Below, piece by piece: positions 1 to 8,501 of a stretch of DNA of 64,000 nt. The stretch is from JBEVJK01 sp963791325 (GTDB taxonomy: Bacteria > Pseudomonadota > Alphaproteobacteria > Rhizobiales > Rhizobiaceae). The stretch's first letter is position 1, and every line of letters starts with the position of its first letter. Made by a program: the position numbers and the translations under genes. The stretch covers positions 62,001-126,000 of the forward strand of contig CAWBRU010000006.1 in the NCBI GenBank assembly GCA_963791325.1. Reading direction: 5' to 3'. The notes under the pieces were generated by a model that ran no database searches, was not told where the DNA came from, and saw only the letters and a program-made list of their open reading frames with translations.

Positions 1-98
1 ACTTCCTCGAGTACGGCCAAGGCCTTCCGCAGGCTCTTGATCATCCCCCGATCGTCCTCCGCCAGGTCGGAGCCAAGGTTCCGTATCGGATCAGCCAT
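1..98 (-). CDS. IclR-family transcriptional regulator, N-terminal part only
   Basis: Reading leftward from an ATG at 98, 32 codons run off the left edge of the window. The last residues visible are SLRKALAVLEE, which match the S-L-x-R-A-L-x-V-L-E opening of the winged-helix domain in IclR-type repressors and activators. Nothing of the ligand-binding domain is present. The short acidic N-terminal arm (residues 1-20) is typical of the family. The start is supported by position only; no strong ribosome site is seen. Another helix-turn-helix family is possible because so little is visible. Confidence 0.5.
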   Translation of the reverse strand, partial: MADPIRNLGSDLAEDDRGMIKSLRKALAVLEE

Positions 99-442
99 CT
101 TGTTCACGTGTCCGCATTGTAGACAACATGACCGAATTGTTGTCGAGCGATGCTGGATTTGTCAACACGTGTCGACGAGATCGACAATGTGAACAGCTCA
201 ACGGAGGTCGAAAGCGCGCGACTGCACCTTCAGAGCCAAGCTGACCAGGTGAGATCGCGCGATCGGGACGGAAGGTTGGCGAATAGGCAGCCCGTCATAG
301 GACGGGCCAGCGATCCGAAGAATCGCTGGCCCATGCTAAGCTCTAGCAGCCTGTCCCCAGGGTTTCCTCCTCTCCGCTTTCCTGCGCGGTAGGATGGCTA
401 TGGCCATCTACCGTTAAACGGAACGTCCGGAGGACTGCGCGC
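99..442. other. Intergenic region upstream of the IclR-like gene
   Basis: No gene is supported here. TTGT/ACAA half-sites cluster just upstream of the IclR-like start: TTGT-AG-ACAA at 117-126, and TTGTC (159-163) facing GACAA (183-187). IclR proteins bind short inverted repeats near their own promoter, so these could be operator half-sites; that is inference only. The rest shows no recognisable RNA gene or repeat. Confidence 0.3.
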
Positions 443-670
443 CTAGGGCCGGAAAGGCTTTGCCCGATGGCGATCGGGATTCGGAAGCTCAAGCAGCTTT
501 GCCAGCAGCTCCGACCTGGCATTCTCGACCAGCTGCCGTGCTGCCTGACCCGGATGAACCAGGGAAATGCCGTGTTCTCCGCCGGGACCATCGTTACGCA
601 GGGTCAACCCTTGTTTGGCGCGCTCGAATGCCGATGCAGCTCGGCAAACTTCCAATATAGCTTTGATCAT
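443..670 (-). CDS. Small hypothetical protein
   Basis: A 75-residue open frame starting with ATG at 670, soluble and mostly helical by composition, rich in Arg, Glu and Leu. I do not recognise a family. A weak purine-rich stretch (GAG) precedes the start; a longer frame beginning at 706 is also open, but its extra residues look unstructured. There is no signal peptide or membrane segment. It sits alone between the IclR-like gene and a DUF1344 gene and faces the same way as both. It may be a chance frame. Confidence 0.35.
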   Translation of the reverse strand: MIKAILEVCRAASAFERAKQGLTLRNDGPGGEHGISLVHPGQAARQLVENARSELLAKLLELPNPDRHRAKPFRP

Positions 671-757
671 TGGTCTCAGCCTGCAAGCAAGATCCGAACG
701 GCACACTGAGCTTCGTGGCGCTCGCTCTGTTCAGCTTGCCGCATCGAGCGCAATTCT

Positions 758-1015
758 TCATTGCGCCGGATGAACGCTCGAGGCGATCAGTTTGCCGTTC
801 TTGACGGTGTACGTCACGACCACATTCTCGCCCGGCTTTAAACTCTCCGCCTCGATTCCCTCGGGCAATGTTACTTTTGTTCCGTCGGTTAGCAAGATCG
901 AGTCGTGCTTTGTATCGACGCTTTGGATGGTTCCGCTCGCCGATTTGGCGATTGCCCCCGAGGTGGAGATTGCGGCAGCAAAAGCGATGATTGCGTATAC
1001 GGCTCTCGTTTTCAT
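758..1015 (-). CDS. Exported DUF1344-family protein
   Basis: An 85-residue protein with a clear Sec signal peptide (residues 1-23, hydrophobic core AVYAIIAFAAAIS, ending near AIA). The mature part carries the DUF1344 pattern: GTIQSVDTKHDSILLTDGT followed by VTLPEGIEAESLKPGENVVVTY, a small beta-rich domain found in rhizobial periplasmic proteins. Its biochemical role is unknown. Length is normal for the family. It stands alone, with about 160 bases separating it from the ABC permease gene that ends at 1176. Recognition is from the conserved repeat pattern and is fairly secure. Confidence 0.8.
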   Translation of the reverse strand: MKTRAVYAIIAFAAAISTSGAIAKSASGTIQSVDTKHDSILLTDGTKVTLPEGIEAESLKPGENVVVTYTVKNGKLIASSVHPAQ

Positions 1016-1175
1016 GTTCTCGACCTTGTGTTGATAGTTCTGCGTGGAGGAGGTAATGGCCAGTCCGCCTCACTCGCTTTCACATTAGATTGCTCTGTTT
1101 GCTTTGAGATTGCCGGAACCATACAGATCGGTAAGCTTCACGTTTGATCGGCAAGAGGGAAGGCCGGTCGACAGG

Positions 1176-3812
1176 CTATAAGTCCCGCATGCGCTCTACG
1201 GCATGCCGCGCGGAAGGTCCGGCCAGCAGCACAGCCACAACGACCGAAGAGGCAACGACCAAATGGACAACCGCCAGGTAAGCCCAGGGAAAGGCGAGGG
1301 TTTCGGGCGGGGGATCGAAGATGCCGGTGAGCAGTTTGACCAGCATCCATGCAGCGATCAGCCCCGACAGGAGACCGCAGACAATTCCGCCTGCGAGGAT
1401 CACCAAGCCTTCACTCCACAGGAACGAGGCGAGCTGGCCGGGGTTCGCCCCGACAGCCCAAAGAATTGTGAAGTTCCGGACCCGTTCACCGAAGCCGAGG
1501 GCCAGCATCAATCCCGTGGACGCGGCCGCCATTGTCACGGCGAAGGCGAGTTCGATCTTGGTAAGTCCCTTTAGATCGACTGCGGTGAGGCTGGAGCCGA
1601 TAAGCGCGCTGGCTTGTGCAATATCGGTAACTTTGAGAGACGGCTCATTCGATACAGCAAGCCTGGCCTCAGTTGCCAGCTCGACGGGATTGCCATTGGC
1701 CCGCATCAGCACATACTCCGCTTGCGCCGAGCCGGTCATCCTGGCCACGTAGCTCGCGTTGGCGACGATGAACGAATCCTTGGGAGCGGTCGGGAATTCT
1801 CTCGCAACACCCACGAACTTGAATGGCACTACGTGATACTGGCGGTCGGTGGCGCTCATCAGCCGGAGATTGAGCGTGTCGCCCTCCTGCAGCTGGAAGT
1901 CCTGGACGGTTTCCTCCGATACCAGAGCCGCCTCGGGCGTCCGAGCCAGCCGGTCGAGCGTCGTTCGTTTAGAGCCGCCGAAATAGGCATCCGACAGACT
2001 GGTTGCGTTTTCGATCCGCGCTGCATCGATCCCGTAGAGATCCTGCAGATCGACGCCGACATAGGCGAACCGGTGCTGCATCGGTTCTGCTGCGGCTGTC
2101 TCCGGGAGCGTCCTGAGCACTTGCAGGAATGCCCCGGCGGGATGATCGGAGGTTCCGAAGACAGTGGCGTCCGAACCGTTGGTCAGTTCCGCATCGATGC
2201 GGGTCTGGGCGCTATACGTCGCGTTGAAGATCGCAGTGGACGTGGCAAACGAAACTGCCAAGGCGGCCATCGCGATGGCGAAGGTGAGGCGCCGGGACTG
2301 AAGCGAAAGGGATGCGGCAACAATCGGTGCCAGGCCGCCTGCAACAGGCCTGATGAAGCCCGTCAGCAGCTTACCTTTGCCTGCAATTGCAAGCTCCGCC
2401 AGGCGAAGCGTCAGCAAAGTCATGCCGACAAGGAACAATGCAGGAGCAATAAAAGCCTTATAGTCGACCGAGGTGCCGGCTACCCCCTCTGGCGCGAGGA
2501 CGACCTGGTAGCCGGTTTGAGCTGTCTGCCAGAAGAACAGCACGGCTGCGGCGAGCGAAAGCCAATCGAGACCGTACCTCCGCCATGCAAATCGCCCGTG
2601 CCGGGTCACGGCGCGCTTTGCCGCGGAGACGGTGGTCCGCCGTCCTTCCCTCCAGGCGGGAATGACGACCGAGGAGATGCCGAGCAGGAGCCCGGCGACT
2701 GCCACCACAATGCCGGTTCTTCCGATTGCCCGAGAATCCGGTGCAATGCCCATGAACCAAAACGCGGCGGAGCTGCCGAGTGCCGTCCCTAAAACAGCGA
2801 CAACGGCCGCTTCCAGGCAGTAAAGCGTCAAGATCCGTCGTTGGGATGCGCCCCTGACACGAAGCAAGGCCTGTTCCTTGCGACGGCTTTCGGAACCCGC
2901 CCAGGTCACGGCAAAGGTCAATACGACTGCCAGCGCCATTCCAGGCAAGCCGAGGAATAGAAACAGGAGAGAGGCATAGAGGGAATCCTCACGAACTGCG
3001 TCCAGGCGCGCGCCAAGGTTGTCCGCAACGAGTGCCTGGCCGGCGAGCCGAGCCTCCAGATTGTGACGGGCTCCCGATACAAAGTTCGAGGCGGAGGTAG
3101 GGTTTGTGGGAAGTCCCGATCGCGGGAGCCGAACGTGCAGCTGCAATCGGGTCGCTGGGGCCGGAAGGCTTTGGGCCGGGCCGAACAAAGAAAGCCAGCC
3201 GGCTGCGGGGACGATGATGACGTTGTCGGGCGGCGCCTGGGGGGCGGCCTGGGCCGGCAAGCCGACGGCCTGGAAGAGTGAATCGGCATCTGGAAGGTCA
3301 ACCACCCCTGCGACAGTTACCTGCGTTGCGGGAAGGCCCCGGCGCTTGATGGTGACACGATCCCCTGGTCGCACATGGAGATTTGCAGCCGTTTGCTGAG
3401 CGACCAGAACGCCATCGATCCTTCCAAGGAGGGGTCGGACTTCCTTGGGAAAGGTGGTTCTGTAGGCGGGGTCGAATGCGACGACTTGACCGGGCCCCGT
3501 TGTCTGGATCGTTCCGCCCGTCGCAGCTTCAAACGCATCGGTGTCGGCATAGTGGACGTCATGAACATCGGCCCCATGAATTGCCTGCTTGATGGAACGG
3601 CCGACGGCCTTTGCGTCGGCGCCCGGCATCAATTGGACTTGCCAGTCGATCGGCACTGCCGCAACGGCCCGCTCGGTCATCGACCGACCCGCACCCACCA
3701 GGAAGAGACAAATAGCCGACATAAGCCCGACGGACAGTGCGACCCCGAGAACTGCACCGGCTACGCGCAGGAATCGCCGCCGCAACACTCCGCCGATCCA
3801 AAGGAGGAGCAT
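1176..3812 (-). CDS. FtsX/MacB-type ABC transporter permease
   Basis: An 878-residue inner-membrane permease of the FtsX-like class, which works with LolD/MacB-type ATPases to move lipids, lipoproteins or peptides out of the membrane or drive periplasmic proteins. One membrane segment lies near the N-terminus (residues about 10-40), followed by a long periplasmic domain, a set of membrane helices in the middle, a second periplasmic domain, and a final helix group (from about 750) containing the FtsX-type signature around ILWAVGANPGQL. So it is a fused, two-FtsX-domain permease. The start is ATG at 3812, which overlaps the stop of the upstream ATPase as TGATG, indicating translational coupling; a longer frame from 3866 is less likely. 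Confidence 0.88.
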   Translation of the reverse strand: MLLLWIGGVLRRRFLRVAGAVLGVALSVGLMSAICLFLVGAGRSMTERAVAAVPIDWQVQLMPGADAKAVGRSIKQAIHGADVHDVHYADTDAFEAATGGTIQTTGPGQVVAFDPAYRTTFPKEVRPLLGRIDGVLVAQQTAANLHVRPGDRVTIKRRGLPATQVTVAGVVDLPDADSLFQAVGLPAQAAPQAPPDNVIIVPAAGWLSLFGPAQSLPAPATRLQLHVRLPRSGLPTNPTSASNFVSGARHNLEARLAGQALVADNLGARLDAVREDSLYASLLFLFLGLPGMALAVVLTFAVTWAGSESRRKEQALLRVRGASQRRILTLYCLEAAVVAVLGTALGSSAAFWFMGIAPDSRAIGRTGIVVAVAGLLLGISSVVIPAWREGRRTTVSAAKRAVTRHGRFAWRRYGLDWLSLAAAVLFFWQTAQTGYQVVLAPEGVAGTSVDYKAFIAPALFLVGMTLLTLRLAELAIAGKGKLLTGFIRPVAGGLAPIVAASLSLQSRRLTFAIAMAALAVSFATSTAIFNATYSAQTRIDAELTNGSDATVFGTSDHPAGAFLQVLRTLPETAAAEPMQHRFAYVGVDLQDLYGIDAARIENATSLSDAYFGGSKRTTLDRLARTPEAALVSEETVQDFQLQEGDTLNLRLMSATDRQYHVVPFKFVGVAREFPTAPKDSFIVANASYVARMTGSAQAEYVLMRANGNPVELATEARLAVSNEPSLKVTDIAQASALIGSSLTAVDLKGLTKIELAFAVTMAAASTGLMLALGFGERVRNFTILWAVGANPGQLASFLWSEGLVILAGGIVCGLLSGLIAAWMLVKLLTGIFDPPPETLAFPWAYLAVVHLVVASSVVVAVLLAGPSARHAVERMRDL

Positions 3813-4486
3813 CAGACCTGGCCGCTTTCCGTATCTGAAAAAAGCCGACCATGAACCATGATCCATCGACGATGGAATCGATCCGCAATCGTACGATCGT
3901 GTGTTGCCGCGATCAGAGCCGCACCTGCCAGGTCGACCTGATGGAGCACCTCGTCGAAAAACGATCGGGCAGTTCGGCTGTCGAGCTGACCCGTCGGTTC
4001 GTCGGCGAGGATGAGTTTAGGGCCGGTGGCGAACGCTCTTGCCATGGCGACGCGCTGAGCTTGCCCGCCGGAAAGCTCTTCAGGCAGCTTGTCGGCCAGA
4101 CACGACAGCTGAAACGCATTCAGCAGCGTTGCGGCCCGATGGGCAGAGAGTTCGTGCTCGCCGGCGAGAACCAGCGGCAGTGCGACGTTCTGGGCGACGG
4201 TGAGGGCGGGGAACAAGCTTGGCCCTTGAAAAACGAAGCCGATGTGCCGCGGACGGAGTTCGTCGACCTTGCCAAGCATCGGCCAAGCGAGCGAACCGAC
4301 GGTCGGCCTGTCAAGACCGCCGAGGAGATGCAGCAACGTGCTCTTGCCGCTTCCGGACGGCCCGACCAACGCAATATGCTCTCCGGGAAGGATCGCGATG
4401 TTGATGTCGCGAACTGCTTCGACAGAGCCCGGCCCCAGGCCGAACTTGCGACCGAGTTCCTTGGCGATGACCAGTGCTTCAGCCAT
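3812..4486 (-). CDS. LolD/MacB-type ABC transporter ATP-binding protein
   Basis: A 224-residue ATPase that should power the FtsX-type permease encoded immediately downstream. Walker A GPSGSGKST is at residues 42-50, the Q-loop at VFQGPSLFP, the signature LSGGQAQRVAMARA near 138, and Walker B LILADEPTGQLD near 159; all are intact. Length is normal for the LolD/MacB subfamily. The start overlaps the end of the preceding ATPase gene by 8 bases and its stop overlaps the permease start, so the three form one translationally coupled unit. It differs clearly from its neighbour ATPase, suggesting a heterodimer rather than a recent duplication. Confidence 0.92.
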   Translation of the reverse strand: MAEALVIAKELGRKFGLGPGSVEAVRDINIAILPGEHIALVGPSGSGKSTLLHLLGGLDRPTVGSLAWPMLGKVDELRPRHIGFVFQGPSLFPALTVAQNVALPLVLAGEHELSAHRAATLLNAFQLSCLADKLPEELSGGQAQRVAMARAFATGPKLILADEPTGQLDSRTARSFFDEVLHQVDLAGAALIAATHDRTIADRFHRRWIMVHGRLFSDTESGQV

Positions 4487-5141
4487 TCACGATGCGTCCG
4501 TCCTGCAACCGGACCAGCCGATCGGCTTTTCGGGCTAAAGGCTCGCTGTGCGTTGCCAAAAGCGTCGTCGCGCCCTTGCTGCGGCGCGCCTCGAAATGCT
4601 CGATGAGCCGGCGCTCGGTCTCGACGTCGACTTCGGCTGTGGGTTCGTCGGCGATGAGCAGCGGCGGATCTGCCGTCAAAGCGACGGCAAGGCTCGCCCG
4701 CGCGGTCTCGCCCCCTGAAAGCTCTCTCGGAAGGGCGTTTGCCCGGTGCGCCAGTCCGACACTTGCCAGAAGGAACCTGACGCGCCTCACATCCGACAGC
4801 CCGCTCAACTGCATTTGGAAGTGCAGGTTCTCTTCGGTCGTAAGGTGCTGAAACAGATTGCCGGATTGCAACATGATGCCCAGCTTGCGGGCTCGGAGGC
4901 GTGCTCGAACAGCCTCCGATCGCCTCGTCATGCGTTCGCCCGCAATTTCGACGCATCCGCCATCCGGCTCGTCCAGACCCGCAATGCAGGCAAGCAGTGT
5001 CGATTTTCCGCTGCCGGAGGGGCCGACGATGGCGACCATCTCTCCCGAAAAAACTTCCAAACTGACACCCCTCAGGGCAACGGTCTCATCGTCCCCCATA
5101 TGGAAGAACCTGTAGAGCTCGTTCACCGCGAGTGCGTTCAT
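4479..5141 (-). CDS. LolD/MacB-type ABC transporter ATP-binding protein
   Basis: A 220-residue ATPase, second of the pair in this operon. Walker A GPSGSGKST falls at residues 40-48, the signature is LSGGETARASLAVAL, and Walker B is LLIADEPTAEVD. The usual LSGGQ is replaced by LSGGE, which is tolerated in the superfamily. It begins one base after the stop of the exported-protein gene and overlaps the next ATPase gene by 8 bases. With two different ATPases and one double-length permease, the assembled transporter is probably an asymmetric ATPase dimer on a single fused permease. The substrate cannot be read from sequence. Confidence 0.92.
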   Translation of the reverse strand: MNALAVNELYRFFHMGDDETVALRGVSLEVFSGEMVAIVGPSGSGKSTLLACIAGLDEPDGGCVEIAGERMTRRSEAVRARLRARKLGIMLQSGNLFQHLTTEENLHFQMQLSGLSDVRRVRFLLASVGLAHRANALPRELSGGETARASLAVALTADPPLLIADEPTAEVDVETERRLIEHFEARRSKGATTLLATHSEPLARKADRLVRLQDGRIVNG

Positions 5142-5142
5142 C

Positions 5143-5742
5143 TCAATTCCATCGAAAAGACTGCGACATCAGTTGCCACTGGTCGACATTGTCTGCGCCC
5201 TTCGGCGCATAAAGTTCGAGGGTGACGAGTTTGCCATCTTTGAAATAGAGAAAGCGCTCGTTCTCAAGTCGCACCTGCTTTCCGGTGACATCGTTCGGAA
5301 CGGAATTCGAGGTGTAGACGACGCGTATTACGGACCCGGCCGGCAGCTTCACCGCTCTGACGGTCGTGATCTTCACCGCGTGTTCTTCCTCCTGAAGTCG
5401 CCGCGTATAGGCGGCCCTGACGCCCTCCACCGTCGGCGCCTCCCCCGCGGAAGCGACGGAAACAACCACGCCGTCGAGCTTGTCGATAAAACTGGCACCG
5501 TCGGGCCGGTCGCTCCTGGCCCAGCCTTCCGGCACCTTCAGAGAGAAGCCCTGCGGCGACGAATAACCGATGAAGACCTGAGTGTCGGGGATGTCTCCCG
5601 GCGGGTTCTTCTCGGCTGGAGCGGGCTGTTCGGCGGCTACCGCAACCCCGGGCCACAAAATCCGGCCAGGAGCAGCCGCGAGTGCAAGGCACGTCAAGAG
5701 CATGCCCAAGGGCCGCCGGGACATGGAGAGGCGAGCGTTCAT
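5143..5742 (-). CDS. Exported hypothetical protein, first gene of the FtsX-type ABC operon
   Basis: A 199-residue protein with an N-terminal signal or anchor (residues about 9-36, LGMLLTCLALAAAPG). The mature region contains FIGYSSPQGFSLKVPEGW and ends with LMSQSFRW, a layout like small PsbP/DUF1795-type domains that have a 'YSS..GF.L..P.GW' opening and a terminal 'S.S.R' strand. Function is unknown; the position one base ahead of the two ATPase genes implies a periplasmic partner of the transporter. There is no lipobox cysteine that I would trust. This is the promoter-proximal gene; the operon promoter should lie in 5743-6041. Confidence 0.7.
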   Translation of the reverse strand: MNARLSMSRRPLGMLLTCLALAAAPGRILWPGVAVAAEQPAPAEKNPPGDIPDTQVFIGYSSPQGFSLKVPEGWARSDRPDGASFIDKLDGVVVSVASAGEAPTVEGVRAAYTRRLQEEEHAVKITTVRAVKLPAGSVIRVVYTSNSVPNDVTGKQVRLENERFLYFKDGKLVTLELYAPKGADNVDQWQLMSQSFRWN

Positions 5743-6041
5743 ATCATGGTTCCGAGATCACGTTGTCATCGTGCACGCAGCTTGCGCGACAAACCTAACC
5801 GCAACCTTTCCGCAGCTTTACATCGATGTAATGATGAGGGCTTTGCCGCTCCTAGCGGCGGGCCGGGCTGAGAACGACGCCACGTCATTCCCTATTCACA
5901 AGTTGACGAACACCCGATTGCAATTCTTACGAATCCGTATGCTGCCGGCAATGTTGTCAGCACCTTCACAGGTTAAGAAGAGCCGATTTGACGGCGGACG
6001 CGATGGCGATCACCCGAGCCCCATCGCCCGAGAGAGTTGAA

Positions 6042-6374
6042 ATGACCAAAATTGCAGCCGGGAAGCAAGAGATCCTTGGTGCAGTCGAGTTCTCGATCGA
6101 GCCCTACGAGACCGGTCCTGGCGTGTGGAACTCCTCAGGCTGCGATCGGGTAATCTACATACTTGAAGGGACGGCATGTGTTCGCATTGAGGAGACATGG
6201 ACCGAAATAAGTTCAGGCAGTTTCGTGCTGGTTCCGGTTGGGCTGGAAAGCGAAGTCTGTAATTCGTCGTCCAGCGCATCGAGAATACTCTCTTGTGAAC
6301 TGCCGAACACACTTTCGATTTCGATCTCGGAGATTCTCGAACTGATCTCTCGCCCCGTGGCGTCTCCAAACTGA
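6042..6374 (+). CDS. Small cupin-domain protein
   Basis: A 110-residue single-domain protein with a beta-barrel cupin pattern: GPGVWNSSGCDRVIYILEGT (strand pair with the ILEGT turn) and SGSFVLVPVGLESEV (second cupin motif). The usual metal-binding His residues of cupin motif 1 are missing; Ser and Cys stand there instead, so it may not bind a metal. The start at 6042 is chosen because GAGAGAGTT lies just ahead; a start at 5988 is open but lacks a ribosome site. It is a single gene between two divergent transcription units. Confidence 0.65.
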   Translation: MTKIAAGKQEILGAVEFSIEPYETGPGVWNSSGCDRVIYILEGTACVRIEETWTEISSGSFVLVPVGLESEVCNSSSSASRILSCELPNTLSISISEILELISRPVASPN

Positions 6375-6617
6375 ACGCTCGTAGAGCCGGTGATGCCGAC
6401 CGCAACAACGCGGTCAACTTTCTTTGGCGGTACCCGTTGCCGTATCTTCCCCCCGCCCCTTACAGCAGAACTCCGTACGCTGGAAGCGCGCTTACGGTCG
6501 GCCGCCGGACCTTACAAAACCGTATGGTTCGGGACAGGCGGGCGCGAGATTGGAATATTATCGGGAAAGGGCGGTCGATCTTCGCCGCACTCGAAAACCC
6601 ATTGCAAGGATCTTAAC

Positions 6618-6872
6618 ATGACCAAGCTTATTCTGGCCGCGGGCCTCATCGTCGTTGCGCTCGGCGCGATCAACACCGCTCAGGCGGCGTCCATCCCATG
6701 CGAGGAAATGCTCAAGCAGCTTCGGTCGGCACAGTCGACGACGAAGCCGAGCGACGCAGACCAGGCGAAGATCAATGAGCTCATGAACAAGGGAATCGAG
6801 CGCTGCAATGCGGACGACGACAAGCGCGCCGACGATTTCTTCGCCCAGGCAATGGCGATCATGGGCAAGTAG
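6618..6872 (+). CDS. Small exported protein with two cysteines
   Basis: 84 residues with a Sec signal (residues 1-23, LILAAGLIVVALGAINTAQA, cleaved near AQAA). The mature 60 residues are helical and acidic, with Cys in SIPCEEML and in IERCNADDD, positioned to form one disulfide in the periplasm. The repeated D/A/K-rich helices resemble small periplasmic helper proteins. It lies 27 bases ahead of the membrane protein gene at 6900, probably in the same transcript. Function unknown. The ATG at 6618 is preferred over upstream in-frame starts because the signal peptide begins there. Confidence 0.7.
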   Translation: MTKLILAAGLIVVALGAINTAQAASIPCEEMLKQLRSAQSTTKPSDADQAKINELMNKGIERCNADDDKRADDFFAQAMAIMGK

Positions 6873-6899
6873 CCCGCTCAAATCGACAGGACCACGATC

Positions 6900-7697
6900 A
6901 TGACGCAGCCCGCCACAATCGACGCCGGAACGGCTTACAATAGGGTACCGAAAGTTACGGCCTACTTCTGGCTCATCAAACTGATGGCCGTTACCATGGG
7001 TGAAACCGCGGCCGACTACCTTGCGGTCAACATGGGGCTCGGCTTGACGAGGACATCGCTCATCATGAGCGCCGTGTTGGTCGTCGCTCTCGTGCTTCAG
7101 TTCGCTCAGAAGCGCTATGTGCCCTGGGCCTATTGGTGCGCCGTCGTGCTTATCAGCGTCGTCGGGACGCTGGTGACCGACAATCTTGTCGACAATTTCG
7201 GCGTCAGGCTCGAAACGACGACGATCTTTTTCAGCGTCGCCCTGGCCGCTACTTTCGCGGTTTGGTATGCGAGCGAGCGCACCCTTTCGATCCACACGAT
7301 CCTCACGACCAAGCGCGAAGCGTTTTATTGGCTGGCTATCCTGTTCACCTTTGCGCTCGGCACGGCTGCCGGCGACTTGGTGGCCGAAAGGTTCGAAATC
7401 GGATATCTCGCCACGGGGCTGCTTTTCGGGGCCGTCATCGCAATGATTGCAATCGGCTTCTATGTATTCCGGCTGAACGCGATCCTGTGCTTCTGGCTTG
7501 CTTACATCTTCACCCGCCCGCTCGGCGCCTCGTTTGGTGACCTCTTGTCACAACCTGCCGAGTACGGCGGGCTCGGTCTTGGCACGACGATGACGAGCTT
7601 GATCTTCCTGACCGCGATTGCTGCGATCGTGATCTATATGACGACAAAGGCAATCGACCAGGAAGAGGCTGTTCCCATGGTCGTCGGCAATCGCTGA
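6900..7697 (+). CDS. COG4705-type repeat membrane protein
   Basis: A 265-residue integral membrane protein with about eight hydrophobic helices. Four related motifs recur at even spacing: MGETAADYL, VGTLVTDNLVD, LGTAAGDLVAE and LGASFGDLLSQ, each following a hydrophobic helix and ending in Asp. This is the pattern of COG4705 'repeat-containing membrane protein' genes in proteobacteria, whose function is unsettled. The four acidic positions inside the membrane suggest an ion- or substrate-handling path (inference). It follows the small exported protein and precedes a two-component system; homologues are often found beside such systems. Confidence 0.8.
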   Translation: MTQPATIDAGTAYNRVPKVTAYFWLIKLMAVTMGETAADYLAVNMGLGLTRTSLIMSAVLVVALVLQFAQKRYVPWAYWCAVVLISVVGTLVTDNLVDNFGVRLETTTIFFSVALAATFAVWYASERTLSIHTILTTKREAFYWLAILFTFALGTAAGDLVAERFEIGYLATGLLFGAVIAMIAIGFYVFRLNAILCFWLAYIFTRPLGASFGDLLSQPAEYGGLGLGTTMTSLIFLTAIAAIVIYMTTKAIDQEEAVPMVVGNR

Positions 7698-7717
7698 TCG
7701 GACACCCGGATTTGGTG

Positions 7718-7740
7718 GGCGGCGCCTTGGTGGCGCCGCC
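7718..7740 (+). terminator. Perfect 9-bp stem-loop after the membrane protein gene
   Basis: GGCGGCGCC (7718-7726), loop TTGGT, GGCGCCGCC (7732-7740) form an uninterrupted 9-bp GC stem 20 bases after the stop codon at 7697. No T-run follows, so it may be a weak terminator, an attenuator or an mRNA-stabilising hairpin separating the membrane protein gene from the two-component genes. Confidence 0.55.
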
Positions 7741-7823
7741 ATTCCATTGTCTGGTTCACAGCGGCCGGGAGATTTTGCGGCCGGCGTTGAAGTCATGCTG
7801 GGACCCGGTGATAGGAATAGACG

Positions 7824-8501
7824 TTGCGCATACTCATCCTCGAAGACGACCAACGAACCTCGGACTATCTTGTCAAGGGTTTGACTGAGGCCGGCCATGT
7901 CTGCGACAGCGTCGAGGATGGTCGCGACGCCCTTTTTGCTGCCACCCGCGAATCCTACGACCTCATCATCGCGGACCGCATGACGCCCGGCATCGACGGC
8001 CTCTCTATGGTCAAGGCAGCGCGTGCAGCGGGGGTCAAAACGCCGGTTCTATTCTTGACTTCCATCGGCGGCGTCGATGATCGCGTCGACGGCCTGGAAG
8101 CCGGCGGTGACGATTACCTCATCAAGCCGTTCGCGTTTTCGGAACTGCTGGCCCGCGTTCATGCTCTCGGTCGCAGGCCCCATGTCGTGGAACAGACAAC
8201 CACCCTCAAGGTTGCCGACCTTGAAATGGACTTGGTCAAACGACGGGTGACTCGCGACGGCCAGGCGATCGACCTGCAGCCACGCGAATTTGCCCTGCTT
8301 GAAGTGTTGATGCGGGGGGAAGGGCGCGTCATCACGCGCACGATGCTGCTCGAGCGGGTCTGGGATTTTCATTTCGATCCCAAAACGAGCGTTGTCGAGA
8401 CGCACATCAGCCGCTTGCGTTCCAAGATCGACAAACCCTTCAAAGTCCAGCTTCTTCATACCGTACGAAGCACCGGCTACAGCCTTCATGCGCCGCGCTA
8501 G
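7824..8501 (+). CDS. OmpR-family response regulator
   Basis: A 225-residue two-component response regulator. Receiver domain residues 1-115: acidic pocket ED at 7-8, phospho-acceptor Asp at 51 in LIIADRMTPG, conserved Lys in YLIKPFAFSEL near 101. The C-terminal winged-helix DNA-binding domain (about 130-225) ends with HTVRSTGYSLH, the OmpR/PhoB wing signature. The start is a TTG at 7824 beginning RILILEDD, with AGGAAT nearby. Its end overlaps the kinase gene by 14 bases, so the pair is co-translated. Closest in style to the PhoP/QseB/CzcR group. Confidence 0.92.
   Translation: MRILILEDDQRTSDYLVKGLTEAGHVCDSVEDGRDALFAATRESYDLIIADRMTPGIDGLSMVKAARAAGVKTPVLFLTSIGGVDDRVDGLEAGGDDYLIKPFAFSELLARVHALGRRPHVVEQTTTLKVADLEMDLVKRRVTRDGQAIDLQPREFALLEVLMRGEGRVITRTMLLERVWDFHFDPKTSVVETHISRLRSKIDKPFKVQLLHTVRSTGYSLHAPR

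Noticed and set aside
1614..2792. A 392-codon open frame on the plus strand
   Set aside because: It lies fully antisense to the FtsX-type permease, whose frame has clear domains; the plus-strand product is rich in Arg, Gly and Gln without any domain.
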